15,979 nucleotides of DNA from an uncultured Blautia sp. (GCA_934378195.1 CAKRPO010000051.1:1-15979), one strand, 5' to 3'; shown: positions 7,600-14,007, counted from the first letter of the stretch. The notes: a model not told the origin generated them from the sequence alone. A program made the numbers and translations.

Positions 7600-7628
7600 T
7601 TGCAAATTTTATGAAAATTATATATAAT
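7600..7628 (+). promoter_or_regulatory. Predicted promoter of the thiazole operon
   Basis: TTGCAA (7600-7605), a 17-nt spacer and a perfect TATAAT (7623-7628). Transcription would start near 7635, giving a leader that runs directly into the attenuator at 7684-7726. From 7503 to here there is no gene; a small CCGAA/TTCGG hairpin (7563-7578) lacks a T tract. Confidence 0.65.
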
Positions 7629-7634
7629 ATACAA

Positions 7635-7726
7635 AATTTGTTTTTTGAGTGAACTGGGGGCACCACTTTTCACAGAGTATTTCAGGCGCCGGATAACACT
7701 AGGAGTGTGTTGTCCGGTGCCTTTTT
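7635..7726 (+). promoter_or_regulatory. Candidate attenuator leader of the thi operon (not a recognisable TPP riboswitch)
   Basis: The leader has a small hairpin, GTGAA (7649-7653) with TTCAC (7669-7673), whose loop exposes GGCACC (7659-7664). GGCACC is perfectly complementary to GGTGCC (7716-7721), the 3' foot of the terminator, which otherwise pairs with GGCGCC (7685-7690) using a G-U. The two pairings exclude each other, as in a terminator/antiterminator switch. The conserved CUGAGA and the ACCUGAUC/GCCAGCGUAGGGA segments of the TPP riboswitch are absent. The controlling ligand or factor is unknown; it might be a small-molecule sensor or simply a constitutive terminator. Confidence 0.5.
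7684..7726 (+). terminator. Strong intrinsic terminator in the thiS leader
   Basis: A 16-bp stem (7684-7699 with 7707-7722, two G-U pairs) with a 7-nt loop is followed by TTTTT (7722-7726). It lies between the thi promoter and thiS, so it must be overcome for the operon to be expressed; it could also end read-through from the dipeptidase gene. Confidence 0.85.
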
Positions 7727-7768
7727 GCGTATATAAACGCGGTGTTAAAAAGTAAAAGGAGTGTATCA

Positions 7769-7963
7769 ATGGTACAGATTAATGGAGAGGCAAAAGACAT
7801 TGCCGGCAAAAATCTTCTGGAATATCTGAAGGAGGCGGGATATGAAACGGAATGGGTGGTAATAGAACGCAATTTTGAGATTATTCCAAAAGAACAGGTG
7901 AGCAGTATAACGATGCAGGATGGCGATGAGATTGAAGTCTTGCGATTTGTTGGAGGGGGCTGA
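7769..7963 (+). CDS. thiS: Thiamine biosynthesis sulfur carrier protein ThiS
   Basis: A 64-residue ubiquitin-like carrier. It carries sulfur as a C-terminal thiocarboxylate for thiazole synthesis by ThiG. The C-terminus is RFVGGG, with the terminal Gly-Gly that is adenylated and thiolated. Length and the IERNFEIIPKEQ and DGDEIEVLRFVGGG segments fit ThiS and not MoaD. AAGGAG at 7756-7761 lies 7 nt before the ATG; an in-frame GTG at 7742 has no such site. It is the first gene of thiS-thiG-thiH-tenI. ThiF, the enzyme that activates ThiS, is not encoded in the window. Confidence 0.93.
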   Translation: MVQINGEAKDIAGKNLLEYLKEAGYETEWVVIERNFEIIPKEQVSSITMQDGDEIEVLRFVGGG

Positions 7964-8067
7964 AAAACTGTCGGCGGGAAGAGCAGCAGGTTATCTGACA
8001 AATGAATCCAATAAAGTCCTGCAGAAGGATTATGCAGGAAAAATACGATTAAGAAAGAGAGAAGAAA
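7964..8067 (+). other. thiS-thiG spacer with hairpin
   Basis: A 104-nt spacer, long for this otherwise tight operon. It contains CCTGCA (8018-8023) and TGCAGG (8033-8038), a perfect 6-bp stem with a 9-nt loop and no T tract. One frame is open across the whole spacer into thiG, but has no start codon with a ribosome site and no family I recognise. It may be the remains of a deleted gene or a processing site. Confidence 0.4.
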
Positions 8068-8832
8068 ATGGAAGATAAATTTGTATTAGGTGGAAAAGAG
8101 TTTAAGAGTCGATTTATTCTTGGTTCAGGAAAGTATAACATGAATCTGATCAAAGCAGCTGTTGAACAGGGAGGAGCAGAAATCATTACGCTGGCTCTCA
8201 GACGTGCTAATACACAGGAGAGTGAGAATATTCTGGATTTTATTCCAAAGGGAGTTACGCTGCTTCCAAATACATCGGGCGCACGAACAGCCGAAGAAGC
8301 TGTCCGTATCGCAAGACTGAGCAGAGCGATGGGATGTGGGAATTTTGTAAAAATTGAAGTTATGCGTGACGCAAAGTACCTTTTTCCGGACAATTATGAG
8401 ACAGTCAAAGCGACAGAAATCCTGGCAAAAGAAGGATTTGTTGTTTTACCTTATATGAATCCGGATCTGAATACAGCAAGAGATCTTCAAAATGCCGGAG
8501 CGGCAGCAGTCATGCCGTTGGCTGCACCGATCGGAAGCAATAAAGGTCTTGCAACCAAAGCTATGATTCAGGTACTGATCGATGAGATCGATCTGCCGAT
8601 CATTGTGGACGCCGGAATCGGCAAGCCATCCCAGGCATGTGAAGCTATGGAGATGGGAGCAGCGGCAATCATGGCAAATACAGCAATTGCCACTGCAGGA
8701 AATATCCCGGAAATGGCATCTGCATTTAAGCTTGCTATTGAAGCAGGAAGAAAAGCTTATCTTACCGGAATGGGAAGAGTGCTTGCCAGAGGTGGAAGTG
8801 CGTCCGATCCGCTGACAGGATTTTTACGGTAA
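8068..8832 (+). CDS. thiG: Thiazole synthase ThiG
   Basis: This 254-residue cytoplasmic TIM-barrel enzyme condenses 1-deoxy-D-xylulose 5-phosphate, dehydroglycine and the sulfur of ThiS thiocarboxylate to the thiazole phosphate of thiamine. Length is as expected for the family. The Schiff-base lysine is Lys95 in FVKIEV. Phosphate-binding and barrel segments [21 protein letters not shown] and [12 protein letters not shown] are all present. It begins with the [16 protein letters not shown] block. A purine-rich AGAGAGAAG lies a few bases before the ATG. Dehydroglycine would come from ThiH encoded 15 nt downstream, so the two genes work as a pair, and the operon arrangement supports the assignment. 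Confidence 0.95.
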   Translation: MEDKFVLGGKEFKSRFILGSGKYNMNLIKAAVEQGGAEIITLALRRANTQESENILDFIPKGVTLLPNTSGARTAEEAVRIARLSRAMGCGNFVKIEVMRDAKYLFPDNYETVKATEILAKEGFVVLPYMNPDLNTARDLQNAGAAAVMPLAAPIGSNKGLATKAMIQVLIDEIDLPIIVDAGIGKPSQACEAMEMGAAAIMANTAIATAGNIPEMASAFKLAIEAGRKAYLTGMGRVLARGGSASDPLTGFLR

Positions 8833-8847
8833 GGAGGAAGTAGAACG

Positions 8848-10107
8848 ATGAATGAAGAAAATCAGGTGTATTTTGTAGACAGTGATAAACTACCGCCAGC
8901 TGCACTGGAGCGAAAACACAGACTGGAACAGGATCCTTCTTTCCGTACGAATCATATGGAATATATGGAAGGAATGCAGGTCATTAAATCCGATATAAAA
9001 GATAAAGTGCTTCAGGCAATGAATGAGTATGATTATGATTCTTATACAGCTGCAGATGTGGAACGTGCACTTTCTCATGAATCATGTTCAATTGAAGATT
9101 TCAAAGCACTTTTATCTCCGGCTGCAGCACCGTATCTGGAGCAGATGGCAAGAAAAGCAGAAGAGCTTACAAAAAATCATTTTGGAAATACAGTTTATAT
9201 CTTTACCCCGTTATATATTGCAAACTACTGTCAGAACTATTGTATTTATTGCGGATTTAACTGTTATAATAATATCCGACGCAAAAAACTGACAGAGGAA
9301 GAAATTGAACATGAAATGCAGGTCATTGCAAAGACTGGTATGGAAGAAATTCTGATACTCACAGGCGAGAGCCGTGCATATTCCGATGTGAAATATATTG
9401 GTGAAGCCGTAAAAATTGCAAAAAAATATTTCAAAAATATCGGGATTGAGATTTATCCGGTGAATGTGGATGAATACAAATATCTTCACGAATGTGGGGT
9501 AGACTATGTAACTGTTTTCCAGGAAACTTACCATACAGATAAATATGAGACACTTCATCTTATGGGGCATAAACGTGTGTGGCCATACCGCTTTGATTCT
9601 CAGGAACGTGCAATCATGGGCGGTATGCGTGGAGCAGGATTTTCGGCACTTCTGGGTCTCGACGATTTCCGAAAGGATGCGTTGGCTACAGCACTGCATG
9701 TTTATTATATTAATCGTAAATATCCACATGCAGAGTTGTCATTAAGCTGTCCGCGTCTTCGCCCGATCGTGAATAATGACAAGATCAATCCTCGCGATGT
9801 CGGAGAAAAAGAGCTTTGTCAGGTATTATGCGCATATCGTATCTTCCTTCCGTTTGCAGGAATTACAGTATCCAGTCGTGAGAGTGCCACGTTCCGAAAC
9901 GGAATCGCAAAAATATGTGCGACCAAAGTTTCAGCAGGTGTTTCTACCGGAATTGGCGATCATGAAGAAAAATATGAAGGCAAAGAGGATGTGGATGTCG
10001 GAGATGAACAGTTCGAGATTAATGATGACCGTTCTTTTGAAAAAATGTATAAAGATATGGAGCAGGGCGGCCTACAGCCGGTTCTGAATGACTACATTTA
10101 TGTGTAA
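8848..10107 (+). CDS. thiH: 2-iminoacetate synthase ThiH (radical SAM tyrosine lyase)
   Basis: This 419-residue radical SAM enzyme splits tyrosine into dehydroglycine (2-iminoacetate) and p-cresol, supplying ThiG. The radical SAM motif CX3CX2C is Cys128-Cys132-Cys135 (CQNYCIYC) inside a TIM barrel. ThiH-type segments ILILTGESRAYSDV, VDYVTVFQETYH and LSCPRLRP are present, and the C-terminal part has QFEINDDRS. It is about 40 residues longer than the E. coli protein, mainly at the N-terminus. It is not HydG, because the C-terminal CX2CX22C cluster motif is missing. GGAGG precedes the ATG by about 10 nt. An oxygen-sensitive enzyme here fits an anaerobe. The stop overlaps the start of the next gene. 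Confidence 0.93.
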   Translation: MNEENQVYFVDSDKLPPAALERKHRLEQDPSFRTNHMEYMEGMQVIKSDIKDKVLQAMNEYDYDSYTAADVERALSHESCSIEDFKALLSPAAAPYLEQMARKAEELTKNHFGNTVYIFTPLYIANYCQNYCIYCGFNCYNNIRRKKLTEEEIEHEMQVIAKTGMEEILILTGESRAYSDVKYIGEAVKIAKKYFKNIGIEIYPVNVDEYKYLHECGVDYVTVFQETYHTDKYETLHLMGHKRVWPYRFDSQERAIMGGMRGAGFSALLGLDDFRKDALATALHVYYINRKYPHAELSLSCPRLRPIVNNDKINPRDVGEKELCQVLCAYRIFLPFAGITVSSRESATFRNGIAKICATKVSAGVSTGIGDHEEKYEGKEDVDVGDEQFEINDDRSFEKMYKDMEQGGLQPVLNDYIYV

Positions 10108-10681
10108 GCAATATGAACATACCATTGTGATTACAAATCGTGCACTGGTACAGGGAGATTTTTTTAAGCAAATGCAAAAAGTGATTCAGTTGCATCCACA
10201 TGCAGTGATCTTGAGAGAAAAAGATTTGTCAGATGAGGAGTATGAAGTGCTGGCAGAAAAACTGCTTAGTTTGTGCAAAGAGGAAAAAGTGGATTGTTTT
10301 CTGCATTCCAGAATTTCTGTAGCATACAGACTGGGATGCAAGAGGATTCATCTGTCAATTCCGTCACTTGAGGCAATGGATGAAGAAAAATACAGCCAGT
10401 TGAAGAAAGAATTTCAGGAGATCAGTGTCTCCTGTCACAGTATGGAAGATGTAGAGATGGCTGTAAAAAACGGAGCTACACAGATCATTCTCGGGACGAT
10501 TTTTGAAACAGAATGCAAAAAAGGTCTGAAGGGAAAAGGGCTGGACTTTGTCAGAGAAATCTGTAAAGCCTGCCCGGTGCCGGTGTATGCAATTGGTGGA
10601 ATCAATATGGAACGTCTACAGATGGTGATGGAGGCAGGAGCAGCGGGCGGCTGTATGATGTCCGGTTTTATGCGACTGTAA
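10088..10681 (+). CDS. tenI: TenI-like thiazole tautomerase (ThiE/TenI superfamily)
   Basis: This 197-residue TIM-barrel protein belongs to the ThiE/TenI family. Databases may call it thiamine phosphate synthase, but IFETECKKGLKGKG closely matches the FETDCKKGLEGRG block of B. subtilis TenI rather than the GPVFPT(P)TK block of ThiE. The catalytic histidine of TenI, in SVHSLEE, has its counterpart at His117 in SCHSMED. TenI converts the ThiG product into the aromatic thiazole carboxylate tautomer, which fits its place after thiS-thiG-thiH. The ATG at 10088 overlaps thiH by 20 nt; ATG 10100 is an alternative. No ribosome site is seen, so translation is probably coupled. True ThiE activity cannot be excluded without alignment. 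Confidence 0.78.
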   Translation: MTTFMCKQYEHTIVITNRALVQGDFFKQMQKVIQLHPHAVILREKDLSDEEYEVLAEKLLSLCKEEKVDCFLHSRISVAYRLGCKRIHLSIPSLEAMDEEKYSQLKKEFQEISVSCHSMEDVEMAVKNGATQIILGTIFETECKKGLKGKGLDFVREICKACPVPVYAIGGINMERLQMVMEAGAAGGCMMSGFMRL

Positions 10682-10691
10682 CAAATAACTC

Positions 10692-10739
10692 AAAAATGAT
10701 ATCCTTACGGATGGAAACATTCGGAGGATATCATTTTTT
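10692..10739 (+). terminator. Intrinsic terminator of the thi operon
   Basis: AAAAATGATATCCT (10692-10705) pairs with AGGATATCATTTTT (10725-10738), and the interior forms a second stem CGGATG-GAAA-CATTCG capped by a GNRA-type loop. A T run ends it. It lies just after the tenI stop and closes the operon. Confidence 0.88.
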
Positions 10740-10759
10740 ATTTTGTAGAAAATTATTAG

Positions 10760-10807
10760 TTGAGTGAAAAGAATTTATGATAAAATAAGAGTAAGTAAAA
10801 ACTAACC
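10760..10807 (+). promoter_or_regulatory. Predicted promoter and weak operator copy of the ATC-hydrolase-like gene
   Basis: TTGAGT (10760-10765) and TAAAAT (10781-10786) are only 15 nt apart, but TGA before the -10 may compensate. At 10790-10807, over the likely start point, AGTAAG-N6-CTAACC resembles the GGTTAG-N6-CTAACC operator at 13411-13428: the right half is identical and the left half matches four of six. A 10-bp palindrome, AGTATATACT, follows at 10814-10823. Confidence 0.4.
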
Positions 10808-10842
10808 AAAATGAGTATATACTATCAAAAAAGGGGAAAACG

Positions 10843-11559
10843 ATGAGTGAACATATGAAATTAAACGATATGCCGGACTTCTGCCAGGCAGTAAAAGACT
10901 GGCTGAATGCGCGATATGGAAACGATGAGGGCGGCAGAATCTGGGATGCGGTCAGCCGCCAGTATGACAAATATTTAGAAGAAATCCCGGATTATGGCGG
11001 GAAAAAGAATATGCATGCGCTTGCAATCTACGGCAGTATTGTTATTTTTTCCATGTATCCGCTGTTGCCGGATCACCCGCCTGTAGAAGAATTGCAGGAG
11101 TTTGTCACAAATCTGTTTATGGCTGGTTTTGTAAAAATGGGAAGGGTTTTCAATCTGAACCGAAGCTTTGACATGTGGCTGATAGACAAAGTTTTCCACA
11201 TAATAGGAAAAAAGGACCGAAAACAGTATGAACAGTATCCGGCGACATTCTGCAATATATCAGAACCATACGACAAAAAGAACCACGCCGCCAGATATCA
11301 TTTCTCACAATGCCCAAATGCAGAATTTGCCAAGAAACATGATCTGATGCATGTGCTGCCGCTTTTCTGCAATTCCGACTACTGGGGAATCAGTCAGATC
11401 CACGGCACTCTGATCCGCCGCGGAACCTGCGGAAATTCTGACAAATGTGACTACTGCGTGGTTGGCTCCGAGAATCCGCTGGCAAAAAAATACGAGATCA
11501 TAAAAGACAAAAAAGGATACCTGGTGAGCCGGGAATGCCATGGGAACGTACAACATTGA
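10843..11559 (+). CDS. L-2-amino-thiazoline-4-carboxylic acid hydrolase family protein
   Basis: This 238-residue protein fits the ATC hydrolase family, whose named activity opens 2-amino-thiazoline-4-carboxylate to carbamoylcysteine in bacterial cysteine formation. The supporting region is residues about 165-205: HVLPLFCNSDYWGI, then RRGTCGNSDKCDYCVVG, with the conserved cysteines. Most gut-genome members are uncharacterised, so the true substrate may differ. There is no signal peptide; one moderately hydrophobic stretch occurs near residues 60-75. AAGGGG (10831-10836) is 6 nt before the ATG. It precedes a broken TetR gene and shares a weak copy of the same operator, so it may have been part of that regulon. 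The stop codon lies inside the -35 of the TetR promoter. Confidence 0.68.
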   Translation: MSEHMKLNDMPDFCQAVKDWLNARYGNDEGGRIWDAVSRQYDKYLEEIPDYGGKKNMHALAIYGSIVIFSMYPLLPDHPPVEELQEFVTNLFMAGFVKMGRVFNLNRSFDMWLIDKVFHIIGKKDRKQYEQYPATFCNISEPYDKKNHAARYHFSQCPNAEFAKKHDLMHVLPLFCNSDYWGISQIHGTLIRRGTCGNSDKCDYCVVGSENPLAKKYEIIKDKKGYLVSRECHGNVQH

Positions 11560-11597
11560 CAAAATGATTAGTGTATGCTAACATAACGAGTGTTATG
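11556..11597 (+). promoter_or_regulatory. TetR-gene promoter with two inverted repeats
   Basis: TTGACA (11556-11561), 17 nt, TAACAT (11579-11584) preceded by TGC: a strong extended -10 promoter. TTAG-TGTATG-CTAA (11568-11581) covers the spacer and the start of the -10. CATAAC-GAGT-GTTATG (11582-11597), a perfect 16-bp palindrome, covers the expected start point and the ATG. Both are plausible operators for the TetR product. The predicted start point (near 11591) is only a few bases before the ATG, so the mRNA may be leaderless. Confidence 0.6.
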
Positions 11598-11919
11598 AAT
11601 GATGAGCGCAGAAAACAAACCGAACAAAAATTAATCAGATCTGGCAGAGCAGAGTTCCTTGAGAAAGGTTATGCCAAGGCGAATCTTCGGGACATCTGTA
11701 AGGCGGCGGGAGTTACGACGGGGGCTTTTTATTTTTCCTTTGAGAATAAAGAAGCACTGCTGGCGGCAATCCTGGATCCTGTAATCACAGATTATCAGAG
11801 GAGATTATACTGTGGAAGAGAGAATAAGGCTTGTAAGAGAAATCGGCATCCATGCGGATGCAGGAACGATGGCGTTAATTAAATATCTGAACGGACAAAA
11901 AGAAGTCTATCGCAAATAA
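11595..11919 (+). pseudogene. Decayed TetR/AcrR-family regulator (DNA-binding domain only)
   Basis: The first frame (11595-11882, 95 residues) has an intact TetR helix-turn-helix domain: residues 9-56, with NLRDICKAAGVTTGAFYFSFENKEALL as recognition region. After ILDPVITDYQ it changes to an unrelated-looking tail. The family is usually about 190 residues with a ligand-binding and dimerisation domain. A C-terminal scrap typical of TetR proteins (IGIHADAGTMALIKYL) follows in another frame and ends at the TAA at 11917. The middle, roughly 80-90 codons, seems deleted. A GAGGAG ribosome site and GTG (11812) could start the scrap alone. No normal ribosome site precedes the ATG. A surviving short DNA-binding protein is possible but would lack the normal dimer interface. 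Confidence 0.75.
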
Positions 11920-11934
11920 TGCGGTAGGCTTTTT
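11903..11934 (+). terminator. Intrinsic terminator after the TetR remnant
   Basis: A 12-bp stem (11903-11914 with 11920-11931, two G-U pairs), AATAA loop and a T run to 11934. The terminator overlaps the end of the C-terminal TetR scrap and isolates the methyltransferase pseudogene behind it. Confidence 0.8.
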
Positions 11935-11968
11935 ATATTGCAAAACATAATTTTTTCGGATTTGTTAT

Positions 11969-12668
11969 GTGCTCGCACAGACAGTACTGGATAAACCTGT
12001 GGTCACGACAGTGTCCGGAGTGCTTTGCGTAGTGGCACTTATCATGGCTGTCTACATGTTGATCTGCCATGAGACATTTGCATTTGGAAAAGGAAATATG
12101 ATGGCGGGTGTGCATGAACATCTGGTAGAGCATCTTGACCGGAACGGAGAAGGAAGACTGCTCGACATCGGATGCCGGGGCAGCTGCGCTTACGGTTCGC
12201 TGTGCCAAAGCTTTTTCAAAGGCACAGATCACTGCAATGGACTACTGGGGCGCAGAATGGAATTACGCCAAAGAACAGTGTGAAAGAAACGCACAGATAG
12301 AAGGTGTTGCAGACCGTATATCTTTCCAGAAAGGAGATGCTGCGAAACTGGATTTTCCAGATGAAACGTTTGACGCGGCAGTAAGCAACTTTGTATTCCA
12401 TGAAGTACGCACGGCAAAAGACAAACGAGATGTTGTAAGAGAAGCACTCCGGGTAGTAAAAAAAGGCGGCGTTTTTTCTTTCCAGGATATGTTTTCTCAG
12501 AAAGCACTGTATGGAGATATGGAGCAGTTTGTCCGTGAACTGAAAGCGGAAGGCATTTCAGAAGTACATTACATAGGAAATCTGGAAAAGAAACTGGATT
12601 TTATCCCGCGCTTTGTAACAACACCATGGATGATCAGTGGAATGGGGATCATTTATGGAAAAAAATAA
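11969..12668 (+). pseudogene. Frameshifted, N-terminally truncated SAM-dependent methyltransferase
   Basis: Two frames together make one class I methyltransferase. The first (from 11969) gives a membrane-spanning segment (VSGVLCVVALIMAVYMLI) and then GRLLDIGC, the start of SAM-binding motif I. The second (to 12668) gives ALTVRCAKAFSKAQITAMDYWGAEW and the rest, through VSNFVFHEVRTAKDKRDVVREALRVVKKGG to the normal C-terminus. The switch falls between about 12176 and 12186, where motif I should read DIGCGSGAL; an extra base is the simplest cause. The first frame also lacks a proper start: a stop codon at 11948 and the TetR terminator lie directly upstream. The gene is therefore probably inactive unless the frameshift is a sequencing error. 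Confidence 0.82.
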
Positions 12669-12681
12669 GTGATGGGTTCAC

Positions 12682-12718
12682 AAAAACGCCTGTACAGCTG
12701 ACTGCCGCAGGCGTTTTT
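12682..12718. terminator. Bidirectional terminator between convergent methyltransferase genes
   Basis: AAAAACGCCTG (12682-12692) and CAGGCGTTTTT (12708-12718) form a perfect 11-bp stem with T runs on either strand and a 15-nt loop. It serves the pseudogene on the plus strand and the gene ending at 12737 on the minus strand. Confidence 0.88.
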
Positions 12719-12736
12719 CAATGAGATGAGCTACTG

Positions 12737-13372
12737 TTATTTGCGTGCAACGAGGTGGGCACGGAACCCTTTCTGTTTTTCTATGGTCAGGACGGTAAAT
12801 CCGGCCTTTTCTGCCATGGCGATGAATTCTGAAGCTTTGTGTATTTTCACATCGCCGTGGCCGCACAGATTTGCCAGAGGCATTTCCAGATGGTTCATCA
12901 TCCAGACAATGAAATCCGAAGAGGTATAGTCGCGCAAAACAAGTCGGCCGCCCTTTCGCAGGACACGGTATGTACTGTTGAAAAATGCCTGAGGATTCGG
13001 ATAGTGATGAAAACTGTTGGAGCAGATAACCGCATCAAAAGAATCCTCAGCAAAAGGAAGATTTTCGCTGTCGCCTACGATAAATTCCGTGTTGGAAAGG
13101 TTCTTTGCCTGAGCGACCTTGATCATTTCCGGAGTGAGGTCAAGTCCGACATAATGTTTATCCGGATATTTTTGATGAAGCAATTCAATCATCGGTCCGG
13201 TTCCGCAGCCGCAGTCGAGCACATCGTGGAAGGGTTCCTTTTCTAGTTCGGCCAGAATCGGCGGGTAGTCATCCTTGCACATTTCATAAATGCCGGCATG
13301 TCCGCTGTCGTAGATTTTAGCTGCTTGTGTGAACTCTTTGATAGAAAGCTGTTTATATTTTTCAGGTGTCAT
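12737..13372 (-). CDS. Class I SAM-dependent methyltransferase (UbiE-like)
   Basis: This intact 211-residue cytoplasmic protein has the Rossmann-type methyltransferase motifs in order: motif I VLDCGCGTG (residues 51-59), an acidic end of strand 2 in YVGLDLTPEM, GDSENLPFAEDSFDAVICSNSFHHYPNP for the middle motifs, and RVLRKGGRLVLRD. It ends in HLVARK. The substrate is unknown; a small molecule is more likely than a macromolecule. AGGAGG on the minus strand is 8 nt from the ATG, which decides the start; the open frame continues upstream through the promoter. A perfect GGTTAG-N6-CTAACC operator lies over its start point, related to the repeat at the broken TetR gene, so it may now be unrepressed. 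Confidence 0.9.
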   Translation of the reverse strand: MTPEKYKQLSIKEFTQAAKIYDSGHAGIYEMCKDDYPPILAELEKEPFHDVLDCGCGTGPMIELLHQKYPDKHYVGLDLTPEMIKVAQAKNLSNTEFIVGDSENLPFAEDSFDAVICSNSFHHYPNPQAFFNSTYRVLRKGGRLVLRDYTSSDFIVWMMNHLEMPLANLCGHGDVKIHKASEFIAMAEKAGFTVLTIEKQKGFRAHLVARK

Positions 13373-13410
13373 AGAGAGGACCTCCTTAACTTGAAATTTT
13401 TTAAATAAAC

Positions 13411-13428
13411 GGTTAGGATATGCTAACC
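13411..13428. promoter_or_regulatory. Perfect inverted-repeat operator GGTTAG-N6-CTAACC
   Basis: Six-base arms are exactly complementary around GATATG. The site lies just downstream of the minus-strand -10, over the predicted start point, where a repressor would block transcription. On the plus strand it shares TTAG-NN-TATGCTAAC with the repeat at 11568-11582 in the TetR promoter. Confidence 0.65.
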
Positions 13429-13430
13429 AG

Positions 13431-13459
13431 ACATTACCATAAATGCACAGAAAAGTCAA
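13431..13459 (-). promoter_or_regulatory. Predicted promoter of the intact methyltransferase gene
   Basis: On the minus strand TTGACT (13459-13454) and TAATGT (13436-13431) are 17 nt apart, with TGG directly before the -10 (extended -10). The start point would be near 13424, inside the operator. Confidence 0.65.
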
Positions 13460-13477
13460 TTAAACGGGGCATGTCTG

Positions 13478-13506
13478 TGTATTTTGGTTTGGGAGTATGC
13501 TATAGT
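13478..13506 (+). promoter_or_regulatory. Possible promoter of the NUDIX pair
   Basis: TGCTATAGT at 13498-13506 is a good extended -10. The hexamer 17 nt upstream, TGTATT (13478-13483), is a poor -35, so the call rests on the extended -10 and its position 40 nt before the first NUDIX gene. Confidence 0.4.
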
Positions 13507-13545
13507 TATTAGAGATAGGAATGTATGAAAGAAAGGAAATCTAGA

Positions 13546-14007
13546 ATGACAACGACTACTTTATGTTACATAGAAAATGATAATAAATATCTGATGCTTC
13601 ACAGAGTAAAAAAGAAAAATGACATGAACGAAGGCAAATGGATTGGCGTTGGCGGGCATGTGGAAAGCCAGGAAACGCCGGAGGAATGTCTCGTGCGTGA
13701 AGTAAAGGAAGAAACAGGACTTACGCTCACCTCATATAAGTTTCGTGGGCTGGTAACGTTTATAAACAGTGAATGTGAATCTGAGCTTATGTGCGTGTTT
13801 ACAGCGGACGGATATACTGGTGAACTGATCGTATGCAATGAGGGTGAGCTTTGCTGGATCGACAAAGCCAGAGTATCAGAGCTTCCTGCGTGGGAAGGGG
13901 ATAAGGTATTTCTTGATCTGCTTCTTTCGGGCGAAGAACGTTTTTTCTCTGTGAAACTGCAGTATGAAGGTGACAGACTTGTTGAAACGAAGATCAATTT
14001 GTATTGA
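13546..14007 (+). CDS. MutT-like NUDIX hydrolase (8-oxo-dGTP diphosphatase-like)
   Basis: This 153-residue protein has a complete NUDIX box at about residues 36-58: GHVESQETPEECLVREVKEE followed by TGL, with the REVKEE metal-binding glutamates. The N-terminal TTLCYIENDNKYLMLHR strand is typical of MutT/YtkD-type proteins, which hydrolyse oxidised nucleoside triphosphates to monophosphates. The exact substrate cannot be read from sequence. I chose the ATG at 13546 because AAAGGA (13532-13537) is 8 nt away; an in-frame ATG at 13525 with AGGA 4 nt upstream is the alternative and would add seven residues. The next NUDIX gene starts 16 nt after the stop, so both are probably cotranscribed. Confidence 0.88.
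   Translation: MTTTTLCYIENDNKYLMLHRVKKKNDMNEGKWIGVGGHVESQETPEECLVREVKEETGLTLTSYKFRGLVTFINSECESELMCVFTADGYTGELIVCNEGELCWIDKARVSELPAWEGDKVFLDLLLSGEERFFSVKLQYEGDRLVETKINLY

Noticed and set aside
7640..7726. TPP riboswitch upstream of thiS
   Set aside because: GGATAAC within the terminator stem faintly resembles the TPP GGATAATGCC segment, but CUGAGA and the remaining conserved blocks and helices are missing and the element is too short.
8848..10107. HydG (hydrogenase maturase) instead of ThiH
   Set aside because: The C-terminal cluster motif of HydG is absent, the length is shorter than HydG, and the gene lies in a thiazole operon.
12135..12182. Separate start at TTG 12135 for the second methyltransferase frame
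   Set aside because: Its first 15 codons are out-of-frame reading of the upstream part of the same gene; no ribosome site is present and family similarity begins only at the frameshift.
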